From positions 2,900 to 47,819 of the forward strand of contig NZ_KB904431.1 in NCBI RefSeq assembly GCF_000380065.1: DNA of 44,920 nt, read 5' to 3'. The number at the start of each line of letters is the position of its first letter. Position 1 is the first letter of the stretch. The translations under genes were made by a program, and so were the position numbers. This document shows, piece after piece, positions 33,909 through 44,659 of the stretch. Source of the stretch: Streptococcus massiliensis DSM 18628 (lineage in GTDB: Bacteria; Bacillota; Bacilli; Lactobacillales; Streptococcaceae). Under the pieces are notes generated by a model. The model saw nothing but the letters and a program-made list of their open reading frames with translations. It ran no database searches and was not told where the DNA came from.

Positions 33909-34544
33909 TTATTTTTTCTGCCTAGAAATTTCCAACCAACTAACGATATAAAGACCCGCTAAAGTTCCTTCAAATAGAAGAAAGAAAAGTATGAAAGTAT
34001 GCATGAAGAAATTTTCCGGCAAAATCCAAATCACTGGATCGACTGCTGGATCAAAAAGCCATGTGGAATCGCCTGCAAAAAGAATCTTGTGAAAGAGAAT
34101 GAAAAATTGATCAAAGCCAACTAAAAATGCCATTCCACCAAACAAAAGTGGCAAACAAATCAAAAAGAGCAGACCATGCCGAAAGAGATGTAAATATTTT
34201 TTAGCAATAATTGTTCGACAAAAATGAACAAATGCTGGCAAAGTAACAATAAAAATCGCCTGTGTAACATGAAAAAGATACTTCACCATTTGAAAATGAT
34301 GCAACCCATTTTGTGAAGATGGGAAATTCGGCATTTTCAAAGTCCAGTCAACAGGATTGGTCAGATAGTCCATCAGCACTTCAAAATTTCGTGAAATGGT
34401 TGTCGCAGGCAAGTGAACAACCTTTTCCAGCCCCAGCCAGCTAATTTCCAAAGGGTAGAAAATCCATGCTAGATAAATTGTAGCAAGAATAGCAGCTGAC
34501 AAGATCCACAGCATACTCAACCCAAATAATCCTTTAATCCGCAT
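33909..34544 (-). CDS. TIGR01906 family integral membrane protein
   Basis: 211 residues with five hydrophobic segments. It fits the family of small lactic-acid-bacterial membrane proteins (TIGR01906) that is usually found next to a NagD-like HAD phosphatase, as here, where it overlaps that gene by 11 bases. [25 protein letters not shown] is an extracellular loop with histidines. Function unknown. Last gene of the ung operon. Confidence 0.8.
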   Translation of the reverse strand: MRIKGLFGLSMLWILSAAILATIYLAWIFYPLEISWLGLEKVVHLPATTISRNFEVLMDYLTNPVDWTLKMPNFPSSQNGLHHFQMVKYLFHVTQAIFIVTLPAFVHFCRTIIAKKYLHLFRHGLLFLICLPLLFGGMAFLVGFDQFFILFHKILFAGDSTWLFDPAVDPVIWILPENFFMHTFILFFLLFEGTLAGLYIVSWLEISRQKK

Positions 34545-35307
34545 GAAAATTCCACTCCGATAAATTATTAACTACATGAGTTGGCTGAATTGGTAGGTCG
34601 GCCACTTCTTCTTTTTTGGTAAAGCCGGTCAATACCAAAAGCGTATCAATTCCATTATCAATCCCTGCATGGATATCTGTCAGATAATTGTCACCAATCA
34701 TGAGTGCTTCCTCACGTGCTACACCTAGGCGTTTCAATGCTTTTTCCATGATAATCGCCTCAGGTTTACCAATATAAACTGGCTCAACTCGCGTCGCTGC
34801 TTCCACCAACTGAGCTAGAGAACCCGCTCCCGGTAAAAGACCGCGCTCCGTTGGAATATTGAGGTCAGGATTGGTTCCGATAAAATGAGCCCCTTTTTGG
34901 ATAGCTAGTGTTGCTAAAACAAACTCTTCATAGGTCACTTGCGAATCTAAACCTACTACTACATAAGCAGGGTTTTCACTATCTTCTACATAACCTGCCT
35001 CACAAATGGCAGTTTTGAGCCCGCCTTCACCGATGATGTAGGCAGTTTTTCCCAATCCCTTGTCATTCATATAGTCAATAGTTGCATAGGTTGCTGTGTA
35101 AATAGTCTCAACTGGTGTAACAATATTAAACTTTTCAGCAAGCATGGACTGAACCGTTTCTGGGCGGCGGGTCGTATTATTGGTCACAAACAGATAAGGA
35201 AGACCGCGCTTTTGCAGCTCTGCGACAAAAGCTTCCGCTGTCGGAATCCGTTCTTTTCCTCGATAAACCGTTCCATCTAAATCAATTAAATATCCTTTAT
35301 AAGTCAT
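34534..35307 (-). CDS. HAD-IIA (NagD-like) phosphatase
   Basis: 257 residues of the HAD superfamily, TIGR01457 type. The nucleophile motif is [11 protein letters not shown] (Asp9 and Asp11), the cap follows [12 protein letters not shown], and the last motif is [29 protein letters not shown]. Such enzymes dephosphorylate sugar or nucleotide phosphates in the cytoplasm. Lies between mutX (nine bases) and the TIGR01906 gene (overlap). Confidence 0.92.
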   Translation of the reverse strand: MTYKGYLIDLDGTVYRGKERIPTAEAFVAELQKRGLPYLFVTNNTTRRPETVQSMLAEKFNIVTPVETIYTATYATIDYMNDKGLGKTAYIIGEGGLKTAICEAGYVEDSENPAYVVVGLDSQVTYEEFVLATLAIQKGAHFIGTNPDLNIPTERGLLPGAGSLAQLVEAATRVEPVYIGKPEAIIMEKALKRLGVAREEALMIGDNYLTDIHAGIDNGIDTLLVLTGFTKKEEVADLPIQPTHVVNNLSEWNFHAD

Positions 35308-35316
35308 ATATTCCTC

Positions 35317-35781
35317 TTATTCATAAAAATCAACATGTCTATCCAGCAACTTGTCTCCCTCGTAGGAGAATTTAGCTGAAAAGAAAGGCTTATCTTCCAA
35401 AAGCCAGGAAACGAAAGTATGGTCGCCCTCCCAAGTCGGCTTGGACAAGACCTGGTCATAGGGCACCCATTCCAGCGTCCCTTCGTCGCAGTCAATCAAC
35501 TGCCCCTCGAACTCCGTTACCTTAAATACATAGGTGTACCAATCGTGACCGACGGTGAATTCTGGAAAGGTGATAATCCCCTTGAGCACTGGCTTGGCGC
35601 GCAGCCCTGTTTCTTCCAAAATCTCGCGAGCCGCGCACTCTTGCGGCGTCTCACCCTTTTCTAGCTTACCACCCACGCCAATCCATTTGCCAGCGTGAAC
35701 ATCGTTCGGTTTTTTGTTGCGGTGGAGCATGAGAAATTCCCTGCCATTATCAATATAACAAATCGTTGCTAATTTTACCAT
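35317..35781 (-). CDS. mutX: MutX, 8-oxo-dGTP diphosphatase (Nudix)
   Basis: 154 residues. The Nudix box GKLEKGETPQECAAREILEETGL is complete (GX5EX7REUXEEXGU). Removes oxidised dGTP from the nucleotide pool and so prevents A:T to C:G mutation. Same operon as ung, another mutation-avoidance gene; this pairing is common in streptococci. Product assignment to MutX rests on neighbourhood and similarity. Confidence 0.9.
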   Translation of the reverse strand: MVKLATICYIDNGREFLMLHRNKKPNDVHAGKWIGVGGKLEKGETPQECAAREILEETGLRAKPVLKGIITFPEFTVGHDWYTYVFKVTEFEGQLIDCDEGTLEWVPYDQVLSKPTWEGDHTFVSWLLEDKPFFSAKFSYEGDKLLDRHVDFYE

Positions 35782-35793
35782 AGTACTTCCTTT

Positions 35794-36447
35794 TTATTGC
35801 AGCCAATCAATAGGCTTGAGCCCCTTGCTCACCAAGAAATCATTGGTTCGTGAGAAAGGCTTGCTACCAAAAAATCCACGATGTGCTGAGAGCGGGCTAG
35901 GGTGCGGCGACTCGATAATCAAATGCTTGGGATTGCTAATCAAAGCCTTTTTCTTGCGCGCATAAGCCCCCCAAAGGATAAAGACCACTGGGCTGTCCTT
36001 TTCATTAACCACCTTGATGACGGCGTCAGTAAAAGGCTCCCAAATCAGACCCGCATGAGCATTGGCTTGCCCAGCAGGCACGGTCAGACTGGCATTGAGC
36101 AGCAACACGCCCTGCTTTGCCCAAGCCGTCAAATCATGAGATTCCTTGACTCCCACATCGTCTGCGAGCTCTTTTAGGATATTTTGCAGAGACGGCGGAG
36201 CGGGAATGTCATCTGGCACCGAAAAACTCAAGCCCTGCGCTTGCCTTGGCCCATGGTAGGGATCTTGCCCCAAAATCACCACCCTGACATCAGACAAATC
36301 CGTGGTCTGAATAGCGTTGAAAACCTTGTCCCGCGGCGGATAAATAGTGCCTGAGCCATAGACATCGTCCAAAAAATGATTGATTTTAGCAAAGTAGCCT
36401 TCTGGTAACTGTTCCTTGATTAGGCTGTGCCATGCTGAATGTTGCAT
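35794..36447 (-). CDS. ung: Uracil-DNA glycosylase
   Basis: 217 residues, family 1 UDG that removes uracil from DNA. Water-activating motif [20 protein letters not shown] (Asp62) and DNA-intercalation motif [13 protein letters not shown] are intact. First gene of the ung-mutX-HAD-TIGR01906 operon. Start ATG at 36447 after GAGTGGAGTGAGGTC. Confidence 0.96.
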   Translation of the reverse strand: MQHSAWHSLIKEQLPEGYFAKINHFLDDVYGSGTIYPPRDKVFNAIQTTDLSDVRVVILGQDPYHGPRQAQGLSFSVPDDIPAPPSLQNILKELADDVGVKESHDLTAWAKQGVLLLNASLTVPAGQANAHAGLIWEPFTDAVIKVVNEKDSPVVFILWGAYARKKKALISNPKHLIIESPHPSPLSAHRGFFGSKPFSRTNDFLVSKGLKPIDWLQ

Positions 36448-36486
36448 CTTGACCTCACTCCACTCTTATTCTTTCTTTTATTATAA

Positions 36487-36545
36487 CAAAAAAGGAAAGG
36501 AGACAAAAGTCAAATCCTAAAGAGAACTGACTTTTCGTCCTTTCC
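36487..36545 (-). terminator. Terminator of the TIGR03766-like gene
   Basis: GGAAAGGAGACAAAAGTCA (36494-36512) pairs with TGACTTTTCGTCCTTTCC (36528-36545) with one bulge, a long stem followed by TTTTTT on the minus strand. Confidence 0.85.
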
Positions 36546-38071
36546 TAGCTATTTTTTCTCTTGCTTCCTTGCCATTTGATAGGATAGTAGGTCAAGCCCA
36601 AGCTTGACAAAAGTAAAATCTGTGGTAAAAATTGAATCAGATAGCGCGTTTTCCCACCTTCAAAAATAGTTAGGAATAACAGACCTCCAAAAACTGCTAG
36701 ACTGAGGAAGTTCAGCTCTTTATCCTCTGGACGAAATTTCCAAAGTGCAAAGACCAAACCGACACTCATCAAAATCCAAACAAGCTGCTTCACCGCAGCA
36801 AAAGGAACATAATTAGAATCATCATAGCTGATAAAATGGCTACGAATGAAGTCAGTCACCGGATTTCCCTCAATCATGGGATAAAGTGGAGAAATATAAG
36901 GAGTCTTCTCTGCTTTGGCATTCTCGTAATAAATCCAATCTAGCGTTCCATCCATAACATTCCAACGTTGTTTGTATTCACTGTGAAGAAAAAAGGTCCA
37001 AGGAGTGTATTCTGACAAACGACGCTTAATTTCTTTAATCACATTTTCCGTTGCAAACATGCCATTATTATAAATTTTTCGCTGTTCAGGATCAATATAC
37101 TGGAGCAAGCCGTCTTTCATATCTTCCTGATCGGTTCCCGTATCTGTCAATCCCAAATTGATAAAAAGTAGCGGTCCCTTAGCCAAGCCTTTTCCCTCCA
37201 CCAAAGGAATCTCTGTTTGGTGCTTAACTGCATAACGAGCAACCCCATATGGAATTGTAAACGCTAGTCCCACTATTGCCATTGTCAACAAACATCGTTT
37301 CCAGGATTTGATAAAGAAAAGAATGACAAAAAGGGCGATGAGGACAATGAGAACAGTCGGACGAAAAATCATTGCTAAAGCTGTAACAAGACCCAAAAGA
37401 ACAGCTTTTGACAAATCCAATGTCTTCTCTTCTTTTAAAAGTGCAAGAGCTAAAAATAGTTGTGAGCTGACCAAAGGTAAAATCATAATGTCCGTGTACA
37501 TGGCCATGAAAAATGGGGAAAATCCTAAAAGTAGGATATAAAAGCTAAAAACTTTATTCGCTACTTGTTGATTAAAATACTTCCGCGTCCCCCAGTAAAG
37601 AATGCCTGCGGTTATATCCGCATAAAAAATATTGAGTCCTTGCATAACCCAAAGCCCTGTTGCACCAAAGAGCTTAAAAAAGAAACGCTCGTATAAAAAA
37701 AGAGGAATGTTATTTGGATTGCGGGTCAAATAACTGGAAATAGAACTTTCTTTAAGATAACCAAAAGCTCCTGTAAAGACGACTGCTGCATCACGTCTAA
37801 TCAAGAGCTCAGCCGACAACAAAACCGCCACTTGGAAAATAACTACCGCAAACATAAGACCTAATTTATGTCGCATTAGCCATTCATACGACTTTTTAAA
37901 GAAGGCCGGAAATTTCCAAAATAAAAGACATATTAGTAAAACTAGCAGTAAACTCCCTATAAAACTAACGATGTTGGAAAGTTGCCAAAAAGCTGAAAAG
38001 ACCCAATGAAGAGCTAAAATAAGCATGACTTTCTGAAGTACAGAAAAAGCAAACTGATACAATTTATTCAT
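36545..38071 (-). CDS. Large polytopic membrane protein (TIGR03766/PMT-like glycosyltransferase)
   Basis: 508 residues with about eleven to twelve hydrophobic segments and a large extracellular loop (about 295-405). The layout, and the segment RDAAVVFTGAFGYL followed by YLTRNPNNIPLFLYERFFFKLFG, fits lactic-acid-bacterial proteins of the TIGR03766 group, distantly like GT39/PMT enzymes that use lipid-linked sugars. A role in adding sugar to wall polymers or lipids is plausible but not shown. Single gene. Confidence 0.7.
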   Translation of the reverse strand: MNKLYQFAFSVLQKVMLILALHWVFSAFWQLSNIVSFIGSLLLVLLICLLFWKFPAFFKKSYEWLMRHKLGLMFAVVIFQVAVLLSAELLIRRDAAVVFTGAFGYLKESSISSYLTRNPNNIPLFLYERFFFKLFGATGLWVMQGLNIFYADITAGILYWGTRKYFNQQVANKVFSFYILLLGFSPFFMAMYTDIMILPLVSSQLFLALALLKEEKTLDLSKAVLLGLVTALAMIFRPTVLIVLIALFVILFFIKSWKRCLLTMAIVGLAFTIPYGVARYAVKHQTEIPLVEGKGLAKGPLLFINLGLTDTGTDQEDMKDGLLQYIDPEQRKIYNNGMFATENVIKEIKRRLSEYTPWTFFLHSEYKQRWNVMDGTLDWIYYENAKAEKTPYISPLYPMIEGNPVTDFIRSHFISYDDSNYVPFAAVKQLVWILMSVGLVFALWKFRPEDKELNFLSLAVFGGLLFLTIFEGGKTRYLIQFLPQILLLSSLGLTYYPIKWQGSKRKNS

Positions 38072-38111
38072 GAAACTATTATAACAAAAGACTGAGATTT
38101 TCGCGAATATT

Positions 38112-38137
38112 CAAAAAACAAGCCTCAAAAAGGCTTG
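38112..38137 (-). terminator. Terminator after the GNAT gene
   Basis: CAAGCCT (38119-38125) pairs with AGGCTTG (38131-38137); six T follow on the minus strand. The stem overlaps the GNAT stop codon. Confidence 0.8.
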
Positions 38138-38523
38138 CGTTTAATGATAAAGGCATTGTCGACTGTTTCAAAACCGATTTTGGGATAATAGTCCATAGCA
38201 TTTGGAGCTGAAAGGAGGATGAGAGCCACCTCTTCTCCAATTTGCTGACGCGTTTTTTCAACCAAAATTTTACCTATCCCCTGCTTTTGATAACTTTCAT
38301 CGACCGCTAAGTCAGATAGGTAGCAAGCATAGGAAAAATCTGTCAAAGAACGTGCCACACCGACTAGTCGCTCCCCGTCCCAAGCCGTCCAGAGAATATC
38401 CGCCTCGTCTAGCATCTTCTGCAAACGCGACAAATCCTTAGTCGGGCGGTGAATGCCTGATTGCTCCAAGACATGGGCAAACTGCTGAGCGGTGATTTTT
38501 TTCTGATTTGTATAATCAATCAC
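38125..38523 (-). CDS. GNAT family N-acetyltransferase
   Basis: 132 residues with the acetyl-CoA binding segment [28 protein letters not shown] and the typical ending YYPKIGFE. Substrate unknown. The ATG overlaps the pyrE stop by four bases, so it is translated with pyrE. Confidence 0.87.
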   Translation of the reverse strand: MIDYTNQKKITAQQFAHVLEQSGIHRPTKDLSRLQKMLDEADILWTAWDGERLVGVARSLTDFSYACYLSDLAVDESYQKQGIGKILVEKTRQQIGEEVALILLSAPNAMDYYPKIGFETVDNAFIIKRKPF

Positions 38524-39158
38524 GACAAACCTTCCTGCCAGGTTTCTTGGTTTCCTTTGAAGCGTTCCAAGAGTGCCAAGCCCTCTGCGCTGACATAGCC
38601 TTCTTGCTCCGCCAGCTTAATCAATTCGCTGTAGTTGGACAAGGTCACGAGCTTGACTCCCGCTTCTTCAAAGCGTCGATCCGCTTTGGCGAGTTGATAG
38701 GTGAAAATCGCCACCACACCAAGGACATGAGCCCCTTCGCGCTTAGCCGCTGCTACGGCGTCTAGGACGGAACCACCTGTTGAAATCAAATCTTCCACAA
38801 CGACCATTTTTTGTCCCGCTGGCACACGCCCCTCAATCTGATTGCCAGCTCCGTGGTCTTTGGGTTTGCTGCGAATATAGGCAAATGGCAGCTGCATCTT
38901 GTCTGCGATAATGGCACCGTGAGGAATACCCGCTGTCGCCGTCCCCGCAATGACTTCCACTTCTGGAAATTCTGCCTTGATAGCCTCCACAAAACCGTCC
39001 TCAATCAGAGTGCGCGTCTCTGGATAAGCCAAGGTCACACGATTGTCCGTGTAAATCGGCGACTTGATGCCGCTAGCCCAAGTGAAAGGCTCCTCTGGTT
39101 TCAAATAAACCGCCTTAATTTTCAATAAATCGCGCGCAATATCTTTTGCTAAAGTCAT
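38520..39158 (-). CDS. pyrE: Orotate phosphoribosyltransferase
   Basis: 212 residues. Converts orotate and PRPP to OMP in pyrimidine synthesis. The PRPP-binding motif is [34 protein letters not shown] near the start binds orotate. ATG at 39158 follows AAAGGAGAAAAC. It lies 209 bases downstream of pyrF, from whose PyrR attenuator it is probably controlled; the gap contains a structured repeated element. Confidence 0.95.
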   Translation of the reverse strand: MTLAKDIARDLLKIKAVYLKPEEPFTWASGIKSPIYTDNRVTLAYPETRTLIEDGFVEAIKAEFPEVEVIAGTATAGIPHGAIIADKMQLPFAYIRSKPKDHGAGNQIEGRVPAGQKMVVVEDLISTGGSVLDAVAAAKREGAHVLGVVAIFTYQLAKADRRFEEAGVKLVTLSNYSELIKLAEQEGYVSAEGLALLERFKGNQETWQEGLS

Positions 39159-39205
39159 GTTTTCTCCTTTATATTATCAAATGTTATCTTCTATCGAACA
39201 AAATT

Positions 39206-39377
39206 CCCGTAGAAGTGCTGGCTCTTTAGAGTCGAGCAATTCTTAGCGGCACTTCCGACGATTTTTGGTCGATACCACCATTTCCTAAAATCTAGTGAAT
39301 AGCTTAGGGAGAGTCCGAAACATCGGAGCTCCCGTAGAAGCGCTAGCGCTTTAGAGCCTGGCACTTCTTAGCTATTC
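39206..39377 (-). repeat. Structured 42-base repeat pair in the pyrF-pyrE gap
   Basis: Two 42-base copies (39206-39247 and 39331-39372) agree at about 35 positions and both read CCCGTAGAAG...CTTTAGAG...TTCTTAGC on the plus strand. On the transcript (minus) strand, GAATAGCT (39377-39370) and AGCTATTC (39304-39297) close a stem around two hairpins: GAAGTGC/GCGCTTC (39367-39361 with 39343-39337) and GGGAG..TCCGA/TCGGA..CTCCC (39333-39307). The first strand of the closing stem includes the last codons of pyrF. I do not recognise the family. Confidence 0.7.
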
Positions 39378-40060
39378 CACTCTTCCTTAATCTTATGGTA
39401 CATATCAACTGGGTTTTCCGCCTGAATGATCGGACGACCGACCACTATATAATTACTGCCAATCTGATGAGCGTCATACGGTGTCATAACCCGCTTTTGG
39501 TCACCAGCTGCTGAACCTTTGGGACGAATTCCTGGTGTCAAGCAGATAAAGTCATTGCTAGTAGCTGTTTTGATGAGCTCCACTTCTTGCGCCGAACAAA
39601 CGACACCGTCAAGCCCCGCTTCTGCTGCACATTTAGCATAGTTCACTACAGACTCTTGCAAACTCGTTTGGATATTTTGCCAATCACGCATATTTTCCTC
39701 ACTGGTTGAGGTCAGCTGGGTCACCGCAATAATCTTTGCCGGCTTACTTAGCCCTGCTTTTGCTGCACGCATCATCTCCACACCACCAGCCGCATGTACC
39801 GTCATCATATCTACATCTAATGCTGACAGCATAGCCATAGCTGATTGGACTGTATTGGGAATATCATGAAGTTTCAAATCTAAAAAGATACTATGGCCGT
39901 GACTTTTCACATAATGAACAATTTCTGGACCATTTCCATAAAAAAGTTCCATGCCAATTTTGACATAAAGTTTTTCCTCTTCAGGGAAAAGTGCTAAAAA
40001 GCGCTTAATATCTTCAAAAGAGGGAAAATCTAGGGCAATAATAGGACGTTCTTCGCGCAT
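39368..40060 (-). CDS. pyrF: Orotidine 5'-phosphate decarboxylase
   Basis: 230 residues. Last step of UMP synthesis. Catalytic tetrad segment [13 protein letters not shown] (Asp61, Lys63, Asp66) and [18 protein letters not shown] with the phosphate-binding end YIVVGRPI are present. The leader upstream is a PyrR attenuator. pyrE follows after 209 bases. Confidence 0.96.
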   Translation of the reverse strand: MREERPIIALDFPSFEDIKRFLALFPEEEKLYVKIGMELFYGNGPEIVHYVKSHGHSIFLDLKLHDIPNTVQSAMAMLSALDVDMMTVHAAGGVEMMRAAKAGLSKPAKIIAVTQLTSTSEENMRDWQNIQTSLQESVVNYAKCAAEAGLDGVVCSAQEVELIKTATSNDFICLTPGIRPKGSAAGDQKRVMTPYDAHQIGSNYIVVGRPIIQAENPVDMYHKIKEEWNS

Positions 40061-40090
40061 GTTTTTCTAGTTCTCCTGTTAAAAATTGTA

Positions 40091-40195
40091 AAATAAAAAC
40101 CTTGCCAACTAGCAAGGTTTCACAAAAATTAGGCTCACTGAACCCTTTTTTATCTGTGCCCCTTGCCTGCCTCTCTGGACTTGCTTAAAGGTTTA
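40091..40195 (-). promoter_or_regulatory. PyrR-binding attenuator ahead of pyrF
   Basis: The transcript contains AAGTCCAGAGAGGC (40182-40169), the PyrR-binding loop consensus, and then a terminator AAACCTTGC-TAGTTG-GCAAGGTTT (40120-40097) followed by TTATTTT. With UMP/UTP, PyrR stabilises the binding hairpin and lets the terminator form; when pyrimidines are low the antiterminator forms. Known mechanism for Gram-positive pyr operons. Confidence 0.9.
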
Positions 40196-40210
40196 TTTAC
40201 TTCAATTTAT

Positions 40211-40239
40211 AGTTTATAGTTTGCAGACTTATTTGTCAA
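40211..40239 (-). promoter_or_regulatory. pyrF promoter
   Basis: Minus strand: perfect TTGACA at 40239-40234, TAAACT at 40216-40211, 17 bases apart, just upstream of the PyrR leader. Confidence 0.7.
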
Positions 40240-40288
40240 GGATTTACCAATAGATTTTCTTAATATTCCAAACACAAATACTTTTCAC

Positions 40289-40317
40289 TTGATAAAAGCA
40301 TTAATTATAGATATAAT
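40289..40317 (+). promoter_or_regulatory. Promoter of the Rrf2-DUF606 genes
   Basis: TTGATA at 40289-40294 and perfect TATAAT at 40312-40317, 17 bases apart, followed by GCGAGGAAATGAAAA as ribosome site. AATAACCGAATATT downstream of the -10 could be an operator. Confidence 0.75.
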
Positions 40318-40360
40318 GGGTAGGTAATAACCGAATATTTGAACAGCGAGGAAATGAAAA

Positions 40361-40744
40361 ATGGAATTTTCCAAAGGCTCTGACTATGCTCTTCACAGCT
40401 TGCAGTACTTGATTAAACATCAAGATAGACATCCTATTCGTGTCAGCGAAATTGCCGAATATCTGGATATCTCACCCACTTACCTTTCAAAAATATTAAC
40501 AAGCTTAACCAAGAGCGGCTACCTCTCTGCTGGCAGTGGGGCTAAGGGCGGTTATTCATTAATCCCAAATTGGGAAGAGATTAGTTTTTATGATGTCATA
40601 ACTGCCATTGAGGGAGATAAACATTCCCTATTTGACAGTTTTAACCATGGTTCACAATGCCAAATTTTCAAAATCTTTTCAAATGTCGAAAAAGAGATAG
40701 AAACTGTATTAAAAAAGCCAACACTCAAAGACTTAGTCAGATAA
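40361..40744 (+). CDS. Rrf2 family transcriptional regulator
   Basis: 127 residues: winged helix-turn-helix (SDYALHSLQYLIKHQDRHPIRVSEIAEYLDISPTYLSKILTSL) with the typical GAKGGYSL wing. Only one cysteine (Cys in SQCQIF), so it lacks the three-cysteine Fe-S site of IscR or NsrR. Probably represses itself and the DUF606 transporter 64 bases downstream. Effector unknown. Confidence 0.88.
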   Translation: MEFSKGSDYALHSLQYLIKHQDRHPIRVSEIAEYLDISPTYLSKILTSLTKSGYLSAGSGAKGGYSLIPNWEEISFYDVITAIEGDKHSLFDSFNHGSQCQIFKIFSNVEKEIETVLKKPTLKDLVR

Positions 40745-40808
40745 GTCTTTCTTCTTACTTTTAATTACAGATATTAAACATCTTTAATATATACGAAAGG
40801 AACTTTTT

Positions 40809-41723
40809 ATGATCTTTTTACTCGTTAGTACAATGGGATTTATTATCCCTTTTCAATCAGCTATTGCTGGCAGACTAGGACAACGCCTAAAGTCCTCATA
40901 CCTGTCTTCATTTCTTTCTTGCCTATGTGCTTCACTTACAGCCTTTGTTATCACTTTTATTAGTAAGGGAAGCGTTCTCATCCCAGATAATATACTCGTT
41001 CAATTTTCTTCATTACTGTGGACTGCAGGTGTTTTCTTTGCTATCGGGACAACCTTGCTGATTTATGTTATTCCCAAAATCGGTGGAATGCTCTGTGTTG
41101 TGCTCCCGCTGTTAGGTCAAATCATAACCAGCATTTTGATTGAACATTGGGGTCTGTTCTCCGTTCCTCGCAAAGCAATCACTAGTAGCACATTTATAAG
41201 TGTTCTCTGCTTACTCGTCGGTGTATTTCTAGTCATTTCTTCTAAAACAAAAACAAAACAGAAATCAGAAATACACAAAATAGATTACTTTTTAGCATTT
41301 ATCGCAGGTATCAGCATGGCGCTGCAATTTATTATTACTGGGAAAGTGGGGCAATTATTGCACTCTTCTCCTCATGCAGCTATGTTTACATTTATAGAGG
41401 CTAGCCTCTGCTTATTAGTATTTTTGGCTTTTCATTTTAGAAAAAAAGAGTCTGTTGCTCTGTTTTCAAAAGAAAAAATACCTAATTGGATGTATATAAG
41501 TGGAATTTTGCTGGCTTTCATTTTGCCAACAAACGCCCTAGCTTCTTCTCTGATCGGTCCCAACTTAACAGTCATTATTAGTTTATTATCACAGTTACTG
41601 GCTGGAGTTATCATTGATCATTTTGGACTTTTACATGTCAAAGTGAATAAGATAAATTGGCAACAGATAACCGGTCTGATGTTGGTAGTTGGCTCTATCT
41701 TTTTATTAAAATTTCTCTCTTAA
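40809..41723 (+). CDS. DMT-type transporter with two DUF606 (YdcZ) repeats
   Basis: 304 residues, about ten hydrophobic segments in two homologous halves (MIFLLVSTMGFIIPFQSAIAGRLG and DYFLAFIAGISMALQFIITGKVG). DUF606/YdcZ proteins are small drug/metabolite-type transporters of unknown substrate; two halves are fused here. GAAAGGAACTTTTT precedes the start. Paired with the Rrf2 regulator. Converges on pyrD without a clear terminator between. Confidence 0.82.
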   Translation: MIFLLVSTMGFIIPFQSAIAGRLGQRLKSSYLSSFLSCLCASLTAFVITFISKGSVLIPDNILVQFSSLLWTAGVFFAIGTTLLIYVIPKIGGMLCVVLPLLGQIITSILIEHWGLFSVPRKAITSSTFISVLCLLVGVFLVISSKTKTKQKSEIHKIDYFLAFIAGISMALQFIITGKVGQLLHSSPHAAMFTFIEASLCLLVFLAFHFRKKESVALFSKEKIPNWMYISGILLAFILPTNALASSLIGPNLTVIISLLSQLLAGVIIDHFGLLHVKVNKINWQQITGLMLVVGSIFLLKFLS

Positions 41724-41787
41724 ATATATCTGTGATGGTATGAACGAACATTTCCGTCAACTATTTTAAGAATCTTATATTGCCTTT

Positions 41788-43541
<1,754 letters not shown>

Positions 43542-43556
43542 ACTTTCTCCTATCAT

Positions 43557-43645
43557 AAAAGCCCTGTCCCAAGGACAAGGCTACACAAAAGCAGGCAGAA
43601 ACCACCATTTTATCTATGCCCTTGTAGCCTCTCTGGACTTCTTAA
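43557..43645 (-). promoter_or_regulatory. PyrR-binding attenuator ahead of pyrK
   Basis: The transcript has AGTCCAGAGAGGCT (43639-43626), a perfect PyrR-loop consensus, then the terminator AGCCTTGTCC-TTG-GGACAGGGCT followed by TTTTA (43582-43557), which ends 16 bases before the pyrK start. Confidence 0.92.
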
Positions 43646-43661
43646 AGGTTGAATTTTTAAT

Positions 43662-43690
43662 ATTTTACACCTTATCTACTTTTTTGTCAA
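43662..43690 (-). promoter_or_regulatory. pyrK promoter
   Basis: Minus strand: TTGACA at 43690-43685 and TAAAAT at 43667-43662, 17 bases apart. Its -35 lies just beside the divergent LysR promoter. Confidence 0.8.
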
Positions 43691-43699
43691 TGGTAAATA

Positions 43700-43708
43700 T
43701 GATAAAAT
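43700..43708 (+). promoter_or_regulatory. Extended -10 promoter of the LysR gene
   Basis: TGATAAAAT at 43700-43708 is an extended -10; the ATG of the LysR gene begins six bases after it, with no ribosome site. A leaderless transcript is suggested. Confidence 0.5.
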
Positions 43709-43714
43709 AGTCTT

Positions 43715-44623
43715 ATGAGAATTCAACAATTACATTATATTATCAAAATCGTGGAGACTGGCAGCATGAACGAAGCTGCCAAACAGCTCTTTATCACCCA
43801 GCCCAGCCTTTCCAACGCCGTGCGCGACTTGGAAAATGAAATGGGCATCGAGATTTTCATCCGCAATCCCAAGGGAATTACCCTGACCAAGGACGGCATG
43901 GAGTTTCTTTCCTATGCTCGGCAGGTGGTGGAGCAAACCCAGCTCCTTGAGGAACGCTATAAAAATCCTGTCGCTAATCGCGAACTTTTCAGCGTTTCGT
44001 CCCAGCACTATGCCTTTGTGGTCAATGCTTTCGTCTCTCTGCTCAAAAAAAGTGATATGGAAAAATACGAGCTTTTCCTACGCGAGACGCGGACTTGGGA
44101 GATTATTGATGATGTCAAAAATTTCCGCAGCGAAATTGGCGTTCTATTTCTCAACAGCTACAACCGCGATGTTCTCTCAAAAATGCTGGACGACAATCAT
44201 TTGATTGCTACGCATTTGTTTACAGCGCAGCCCCATATTTTTGTGAGTAAGAGCAATCCCCTAGCCAAAAAAGAGCTGGTGCAGTTGACTGATTTGGAAG
44301 CTTTTCCCTACCTCAGCTACGACCAAGGAACGCACAATTCTTTCTATTTTTCTGAGGAAATTCTGTCCCAAGAGCACCACAAAAAATCAATCGTGGTGAG
44401 TGACCGCGCCACTCTCTTCAATCTCTTGATTGGCTTGGACGGCTACACCATTGCCACAGGAATTCTCAACAGCAATCTCAACGGCGACAATATCGTCTCC
44501 ATTCCGCTTGATATTGACGACCCGATTGAGCTGGTTTACATCAAGCACGAAAAAGCCAGCCTTTCTAAAATGGGCGAGCGCTTTATTGATTATCTGATTG
44601 ACGAAGTAAAGTTTGATAAATAA
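43715..44623 (+). CDS. LysR-type regulator (CpsY/MtaR-like)
   Basis: 302 residues: N-terminal winged helix (RIQQLHYIIKIVETGSMNEAAKQLFITQPSLSNAVRDLE) and a C-terminal effector-binding domain (about 90-295). The sequence resembles streptococcal CpsY/MtaR, which control methionine uptake and surface properties; that identity is from memory and not certain. It is divergent from pyrK-pyrD with overlapping promoter regions. The lack of a ribosome site and the -10 position point to leaderless translation. Followed by a strong terminator. Confidence 0.85.
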   Translation: MRIQQLHYIIKIVETGSMNEAAKQLFITQPSLSNAVRDLENEMGIEIFIRNPKGITLTKDGMEFLSYARQVVEQTQLLEERYKNPVANRELFSVSSQHYAFVVNAFVSLLKKSDMEKYELFLRETRTWEIIDDVKNFRSEIGVLFLNSYNRDVLSKMLDDNHLIATHLFTAQPHIFVSKSNPLAKKELVQLTDLEAFPYLSYDQGTHNSFYFSEEILSQEHHKKSIVVSDRATLFNLLIGLDGYTIATGILNSNLNGDNIVSIPLDIDDPIELVYIKHEKASLSKMGERFIDYLIDEVKFDK

Positions 44624-44624
44624 A

Positions 44625-44646
44625 AGAGCCCAAAGGCTCTTTTTTT
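44625..44646 (+). terminator. Terminator of the LysR gene
   Basis: AGAGCC-CAAA-GGCTCT then TTTTTT, directly after the stop codon. Confidence 0.85.
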
Positions 44647-44659
44647 ATTATGTGACTTT

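Noticed and set aside
41724-41787. Possible terminator between the convergent DUF606 gene and pyrD
   Set aside because: No stable stem with a T-run was found; only AT-rich DNA is seen.
43542-43556. Upstream ATG for pyrK
   Set aside because: The ribosome site AGGAGA lies after it and fits the ATG at 43541; the upstream ATG abuts the attenuator terminator.
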